A stretch of 9,859 nt of DNA from Bacteroidota bacterium (GTDB taxonomy: Bacteria; Bacteroidota; Bacteroidia; Chitinophagales; Saprospiraceae), in the NCBI GenBank assembly GCA_008501835.1, contig QQUB01000205.1, positions 1-9,859 on the forward strand, written 5' to 3'. Positions 6,070 through 9,859 of the stretch are shown here, one piece after another (within the stretch, counting starts at the first letter, position 1; each line of letters opens with the position of its first letter). The notes under the pieces were generated by a model. It searched no databases, was not told the DNA's origin, and saw only the letters and a list, made by a program, of their open reading frames with translations. Both the position numbers and the translations under genes were made by a program.

Positions 6070-6720
6070 ATGAAAATTTATGCGTTTAGCGGTTTAGGTG
6101 TGGACGAAAGGGTTTTTCAATTTCTCCAATTGGATCATGAACTCATCCATATCGAGTGGTTACCACCAACACAGCGTGAAACCCTTCCGGAATATGCCAA
6201 ACGGTTGTCAAAGTCCATTAATACAAGGGAACCTTTTGGATTGCTGGGAGTAAGTTTTGGGGGGATGATCGCCATTGAAGTTGCCAAAAAGCTTAATCCT
6301 CATTTTACTGTCCTCATATCCTCAGCTGCCAGGGCTTCGGAGTTGCCGCCAATTGTGCGATTTATCAGGATAACCAAATTGTACAAATTCATACCATTTG
6401 GTTTAGTTAAAGTATTTCCTTTTCCTGTAGTCTGGCTTTTTTCAACCAGAAACAAAAGCATGCTCAAACAGATCATTCAGGAAACAGACTTTGTGTTTCT
6501 AAAATGGGCTTTTGGAAGTATCGTTCATTGGAAGAACGAGGAGGTTCCTGAAAATTGTTATACAATTCATGGTACGAAAGACAGGTTAATTCCCTTGAGG
6601 GGCAAAGCCGATTTTCCCGTAATACAAGGTGGCCATTTTATGATTGTGGACAAAGCCGATGAAATAAGCCAAATCATTAAAAATGAGGTTTTGTCGGCCT
6701 TTTCAGACAAAATATCCTGA
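6070..6720 (+). CDS. Small alpha/beta hydrolase
   Basis: A 216-residue alpha/beta-hydrolase-fold protein with no signal peptide, so probably cytoplasmic. It has a complete apparent catalytic triad: nucleophile Ser62 in the elbow GVSFGG (60-65), acid Asp171 in HGTKDRLIP, and His189 in GGHFMI. The N-terminal FSGLGVDERVF (6-16) forms the usual oxyanion-hole region. Residues 95-130 are rich in hydrophobic and basic residues and probably form a lid. Substrate is unknown; esterase or thioesterase activity is plausible. The gene is the third of a tight run, 8 bp after the mevalonate kinase-like gene. There is no clear terminator in the 146 bp after its stop codon. Confidence 0.8.
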   Translation: MKIYAFSGLGVDERVFQFLQLDHELIHIEWLPPTQRETLPEYAKRLSKSINTREPFGLLGVSFGGMIAIEVAKKLNPHFTVLISSAARASELPPIVRFIRITKLYKFIPFGLVKVFPFPVVWLFSTRNKSMLKQIIQETDFVFLKWAFGSIVHWKNEEVPENCYTIHGTKDRLIPLRGKADFPVIQGGHFMIVDKADEISQIIKNEVLSAFSDKIS

Positions 6721-6778
6721 TGAGTAGTTAATCTTTCCCGTTCAGCGTGTTAAAATTTCAAGTAGATAAAGGCATAGT

Positions 6779-6786
6779 TACATTTG
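6779..6786 (+). promoter_or_regulatory. Putative promoter of the lipoprotein gene, -7 element
   Basis: TACATTTG matches the Bacteroidota -7 consensus TAnnTTTG exactly. Only a weak TTTC (6756-6759) stands in the -33 position, with a 19-bp spacer. It lies 80 bp before the lipoprotein ATG, within the 146-bp gap after the hydrolase, and would make the lipoprotein gene independent of the upstream operon. Confidence 0.45.
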
Positions 6787-6866
6787 GATCATAATCTTCG
6801 ATAGAAATTATTGTAAGGTTTAAAAAATCGAATGTCGCTTTATTTAATCACACAAAAACTACTACC

Positions 6867-7313
6867 ATGAACAAATCACTGCTTATTGCGGGCCTCTTTT
6901 TTGTGCTTACATGGGTCTCTTGCTCAAACGATGATGTAATTCCGGTTTCCTCCCCTGATGAAATTGAGAATACTATGCAAACAGGAACCTGGGTCATAAC
7001 TTATTTTAATGACTCAGGCGATGACGAAACGGCCTATTTCACCGGCTATGGGTTTGAATTTAACTCAGACGGTGTTGTGACAGCCACTAATGATTCAAAT
7101 TCTTTTACCGGAACCTGGAGTGTGTCAGACAGTAACAGTGATGATGACAGCCCTGATGAACTCCATTTTAATATTCTTTTCAATTTGTCCAATAATTTTG
7201 AAGAATTAAATGATGACTGGCACATTGTTTCCAGGTCAGATACAAAAATCGAATTGATAGATGTTAGTGGAGGAAATGGCGGGATTGACTATCTGACCTT
7301 TGAAAAAATTTAG
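6867..7313 (+). CDS. Small acidic lipoprotein, possibly lipocalin-like, function unknown
   Basis: A 148-residue predicted lipoprotein. Residues 2-18 are a type II signal peptide (NKS, hydrophobic LLIAGLFFVLTW) with the lipobox WVSC, so Cys19 would be lipidated. The residues after it, SNDD, resemble the acidic lipoprotein export signals described for Bacteroidota, so surface exposure is plausible. The mature part is Asp/Ser/Asn-rich and strongly acidic, with beta-strand-like segments: GTWVITYF, YGFEFNSDGVV, FTGTWSVSD, ELHFNILF, and a terminal YLTFEKI. This pattern of a GTW strand, a 'F..DG.V' strand and a later GTW strand recalls the lipocalin-like lipoproteins common in this phylum. I cannot assign it to a named family. 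It appears to have its own promoter and terminator. Confidence 0.75.
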   Translation: MNKSLLIAGLFFVLTWVSCSNDDVIPVSSPDEIENTMQTGTWVITYFNDSGDDETAYFTGYGFEFNSDGVVTATNDSNSFTGTWSVSDSNSDDDSPDELHFNILFNLSNNFEELNDDWHIVSRSDTKIELIDVSGGNGGIDYLTFEKI

Positions 7314-7389
7314 GTTTTTAGATAAGATTAAGTTTGAAGTTTTGAACTAATTAGAGTTGGTTTTTTTTTGAAGTAATTCATTACTGATG

Positions 7390-7424
7390 AGGTGTGTTTT
7401 CAATTACTGAAACACACCTTTTTT
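7390..7424 (+). terminator. Intrinsic terminator after the lipoprotein gene
   Basis: AGGTGTGTTTTCA (7390-7402) pairs with TGAAACACACCT (7408-7419) over 12 bp with one bulged T and an ATTAC loop. A T-rich tail follows (TTTTTTATTTTT). It lies 77 bp after the lipoprotein stop and just before the convergent gntP end. The minus-strand side lacks a T-run after the stem, so it should act mainly on the plus strand. Confidence 0.85.
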
Positions 7425-7441
7425 ATTTTTGGCTAGTCAAT

Positions 7442-8779
7442 TTAACTTAAAACATAAAAAAGAACCACCGAACCTAAAAAACCTGTTATTGCAAGAATTG
7501 TGGTCATCATTGTCCATGAACGAAAAGTCTGTTTTTCATTCATACCAAGATATTCCTTTACCAACCAGAATCCACTGTCATTGACATGAGAAAGGATGCT
7601 GGCTCCGGAAGCGATCGCGATTACTAATGCTGCCAATGCACCGCCGGAAAGGTCATTATGAACCAATACAGGTGCTACCAGTCCTGCCGCCGTAATCATG
7701 GCAACCGTTGCCGAACCCTGTAAAATTCTTATGGCACAGGCAGACAGGAATCCGAATAACACAAGAGGGAATCCCCATTCCGAAAAGGTGTTGGCGATCA
7801 GTTCTCCTGCTCCGGTATCGACTAATACCTGTTTGAAAACACCACCGGCACCGGTCAGTAAAATGATGGTTCCTGCCGGTTCCATGGATTTTGTGGTGAT
7901 TTTGAAAAGTTCCCTTGATGAAAACCCCCGACGAATTCCCAATACATACCAGACTATGAGGTTGGCAATGATCAAGGCTGAAAAGGGATGACCAATCAGG
8001 GTGACCACATTTTTTATTTTATGATTACCAATCGGAAGGATCCCGGATTCAACCATGGTGCCACATAAAATCAATACAAGCGGAACCAGAATAGTGGTTA
8101 TAATTAACCCGATGGGAGGAAGGTCACTTGGAGAAATTTCTGCTTTTGGTGCTAATTGTTTCCCAACCACATGGATCTTTTTGGAAATATATTTGCCAAA
8201 TACCAAACCACTGAGCACAGCTGCCGGTAATCCCGCAATAAATCCTACCAGGATAACCCATCCAAGATCGGCTTTGAGAATTTTAGCCACAGCAACAGGG
8301 CCTGGTGTTGGAGGGATAAATGTATGGGTGGTAGCCAATCCTGCCAGCAAAGGAATAGCAAACGCCAGCAATGACTTTCCTGACTTTTTTTGCAGCGCGT
8401 AAATTACCGGAATGAGAATGATAAATGCCACATCAAAAAACACCGGAATTGCCACAATAAAACCTGATATCAACATGGCCTGTGGAGCTCTCTTCTCGCC
8501 CATCGCCTTCGTGAGATATCCGGCAATGGCTTCTGCTCCGTTGGATTTTTCCAGGATGGCACCGAACATGGCCCCAAGCCCTACGACTACCGCTACAAAG
8601 CCAAGGGTGGAACCCATCCCCGTTTCCACCGTATTGATGATGGCTTCACTGTCCAAGCCAACAAATAGACCAGTAAGAATGCTGGATATGAGTAGAGAAA
8701 TAAACGCCGGTATCCGTAATAAAAGAATAAGCAGGAGTAGAATGACTATTCCGAGCAAAACACTTATAATAACATTCAT
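7442..8779 (-). CDS. gntP: GntP family gluconate permease
   Basis: An inner-membrane proton symporter of the gluconate:H+ (GntP) family, importing gluconate or a related sugar acid. The 445-residue protein has full family length and is hydrophobic throughout, with about 12 or more membrane segments. Conserved family stretches are VPVFFDVAFIILIPV-like (111-125), the THTFIPPTPGPVAVA loop (151-165), QGSATVAMITAAG (354-366) and SHVNDSGFWLVKEYLG (397-412). The start has no Shine-Dalgarno, as is normal here. It lies 13 bp downstream of gnd on the same strand, so the two are almost certainly co-transcribed; that pairing supports gluconate as substrate. GntP paralogues for idonate, fructuronate or glycerate exist, so specificity is inferred. 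Confidence 0.92.
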   Translation of the reverse strand: MNVIISVLLGIVILLLLILLLRIPAFISLLISSILTGLFVGLDSEAIINTVETGMGSTLGFVAVVVGLGAMFGAILEKSNGAEAIAGYLTKAMGEKRAPQAMLISGFIVAIPVFFDVAFIILIPVIYALQKKSGKSLLAFAIPLLAGLATTHTFIPPTPGPVAVAKILKADLGWVILVGFIAGLPAAVLSGLVFGKYISKKIHVVGKQLAPKAEISPSDLPPIGLIITTILVPLVLILCGTMVESGILPIGNHKIKNVVTLIGHPFSALIIANLIVWYVLGIRRGFSSRELFKITTKSMEPAGTIILLTGAGGVFKQVLVDTGAGELIANTFSEWGFPLVLFGFLSACAIRILQGSATVAMITAAGLVAPVLVHNDLSGGALAALVIAIASGASILSHVNDSGFWLVKEYLGMNEKQTFRSWTMMTTILAITGFLGSVVLFYVLS

Positions 8780-8792
8780 AAATTGTCAGGTT

Positions 8793-9859
8793 TTAGGATG
8801 TCCAGTTGATGTGGTGAAATGGGCCGTCAGGGTCATCTTTGCGCTGAAAACGATGGGCGCCAAAATAGTCCCGAAGTGCCTGGATTATATTGGCGGTTGA
8901 TTGCTCTTTTGAAAATATTTCAAAGTAGGATAAAGCTGAACTCAAACAAGGAATGGCAGCGCCGGTCAAACTGATATTCGCGACCACCTGACGTAAGACA
9001 GGCAAACCTTCAACTGCTCTACTGATGATTTCCGGATGTAACAGTAGGTTAGAGGTTTCTAAAAATAATTGAGCTGCTTCCTCCGCCAGTGCTGACCTCA
9101 GGATACATCCGTCCGTCCAGATCCTGCTTACCTCGGAAAGAGAGATGTCCCAACCATAAGTTTCGGAAGCGACATTGATCAAATCAAACCCCTGATGGTG
9201 GTTTATGATTCTCGCCGTTTGGTAGGCTGTTAGCAGTTGTTGTTCATTGACTTCTGTTGCTGCAATTTGTTGAGCATAGTGGCTGGAGGCTTCTGTTCGG
9301 TCCTGCTTAAAAGCTGATTGATACCGGGCAAACAAGGCGGCACTCAATGTCGGTACAGGTACGCCTAATTCACATGCCGCAATGGTCGTCCAGCTTCCTG
9401 TCCCCTTATTACCTGCTTTGTCAAGGATAAGGTCTACCATCGGCATTTCTCCCTCTTTTTTTCTAAGAATGTCCACAGCGATTTCCAGTAAATAACCGGT
9501 GACTGGTGTTGAGAGCCAGGATTCAAAAACATCGGCTATTTTTTCTGGCGGGTATCCCAGGGAATGCCTCATGGCTCCATACAGTTCCGCAATAAATTGC
9601 ATCTCAGCGTATTCAATGCCGTTGTGGACCATTTTCACAAAATGCCCGGAACCGCCTTTTCCAATGTACCCACAGCAAGCATTTCCATTTTTATCCTGAG
9701 CTGCAATAGCTTCCAGGTAATGCCTGGCCATTGTATAAGCCGGTTTACTCCCTCCTGGCATTATTGAAGGGCCATTAAGTGCTCCGGCTTCACCTCCTGA
9801 TACTCCTGTTCCCAGAAAATGGATACCATGGCCGGCCAGTAGTTGTGAGCGCCTTTCTG
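8793..9859 (-). CDS. gnd: 6-phosphogluconate dehydrogenase, decarboxylating (5' end beyond the window)
   Basis: Catalyses NADP-dependent oxidative decarboxylation of 6-phosphogluconate to ribulose 5-phosphate in the pentose phosphate pathway. The last 354 residues are visible; about 115 N-terminal residues, including the Rossmann GxxxMG motif, are off the right edge. The frame stays open to the window end, and an internal ATG at 9761 is not the start: upstream codons read GIHFLGTGVSGGEAGA, then NGPSIMPGG, the substrate-binding signature. The catalytic block GGSGHFVKMVHNGIEY gives Lys75, His78, Asn79 and Glu82 (visible numbering), equivalent to the family's catalytic Lys and Glu. The all-helical C-terminal domain is complete, ending YFGAHRFQR and GPFHHINW. 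gntP follows after 13 bp, suggesting a gluconate-use operon. Confidence 0.95.
   Translation of the reverse strand, partial: ERRSQLLAGHGIHFLGTGVSGGEAGALNGPSIMPGGSKPAYTMARHYLEAIAAQDKNGNACCGYIGKGGSGHFVKMVHNGIEYAEMQFIAELYGAMRHSLGYPPEKIADVFESWLSTPVTGYLLEIAVDILRKKEGEMPMVDLILDKAGNKGTGSWTTIAACELGVPVPTLSAALFARYQSAFKQDRTEASSHYAQQIAATEVNEQQLLTAYQTARIINHHQGFDLINVASETYGWDISLSEVSRIWTDGCILRSALAEEAAQLFLETSNLLLHPEIISRAVEGLPVLRQVVANISLTGAAIPCLSSALSYFEIFSKEQSTANIIQALRDYFGAHRFQRKDDPDGPFHHINWTS

Noticed and set aside
7698..8900. Plus-strand open frames opposite gntP (7698-7991, 8055-8402, 8412-8900)
   Set aside because: They are antisense to well-conserved GntP and Gnd coding sequence and show no family resemblance.

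Overview
The window looks like a chromosomal segment of a Bacteroidota bacterium. Four things point there: a protein ending in a type IX secretion (T9SS) sorting domain, a match to the Bacteroidota -7 promoter element TAnnTTTG, start codons with no Shine-Dalgarno sequence, and an S1 protein with a long acidic N-terminus. A mevalonate-kinase gene fits Saprospiria or Flavobacteriia better than Bacteroidales; this placement is inference. I found no tRNA, rRNA, CRISPR array, transposase or phage gene.

Layout. Positions 1-283 are an AT-rich leader with a promoter and a stem-loop in front of rpsA (284-2413, ribosomal protein S1), which ends at a strong intrinsic terminator (2451-2484). A gene-free stretch of about 740 bp follows (2485-3222). 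It carries two inverted, diverged copies of a ~70-bp hairpin-rich repeat and other degenerate repeat material. Next is a secreted GH18 chitinase-like enzyme (3223-4467) with a T9SS signal. A 164-bp gap (4468-4631) holds short repeats, including a heptamer array that runs to within 3 bp of the next start codon. That start opens a tight three-gene run: CYTH-domain protein, mevalonate kinase-like GHMP kinase, alpha/beta hydrolase (4632-6720). A small acidic lipoprotein with its own probable promoter follows (6867-7313) and ends at a terminator. On the minus strand, convergent with all of this, lie gnd (6-phosphogluconate dehydrogenase, running off the right edge) and gntP (gluconate permease), 13 bp apart.

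Function. The window mixes housekeeping (S1, isoprenoid precursor synthesis, oxidative pentose phosphate pathway) with nutrient scavenging (chitin-type polysaccharide hydrolysis, gluconate import). gnd and gntP plausibly act together: imported gluconate, once phosphorylated by a gluconokinase not seen here, is the substrate of Gnd. The CYTH-kinase-hydrolase run looks like one transcription unit, but the link between the CYTH protein and mevalonate phosphorylation is not evident from sequence. I see no convincing undescribed multi-gene system. The most unusual signals are the intergenic repeats and the 11-residue periodicity of the S1 extension.
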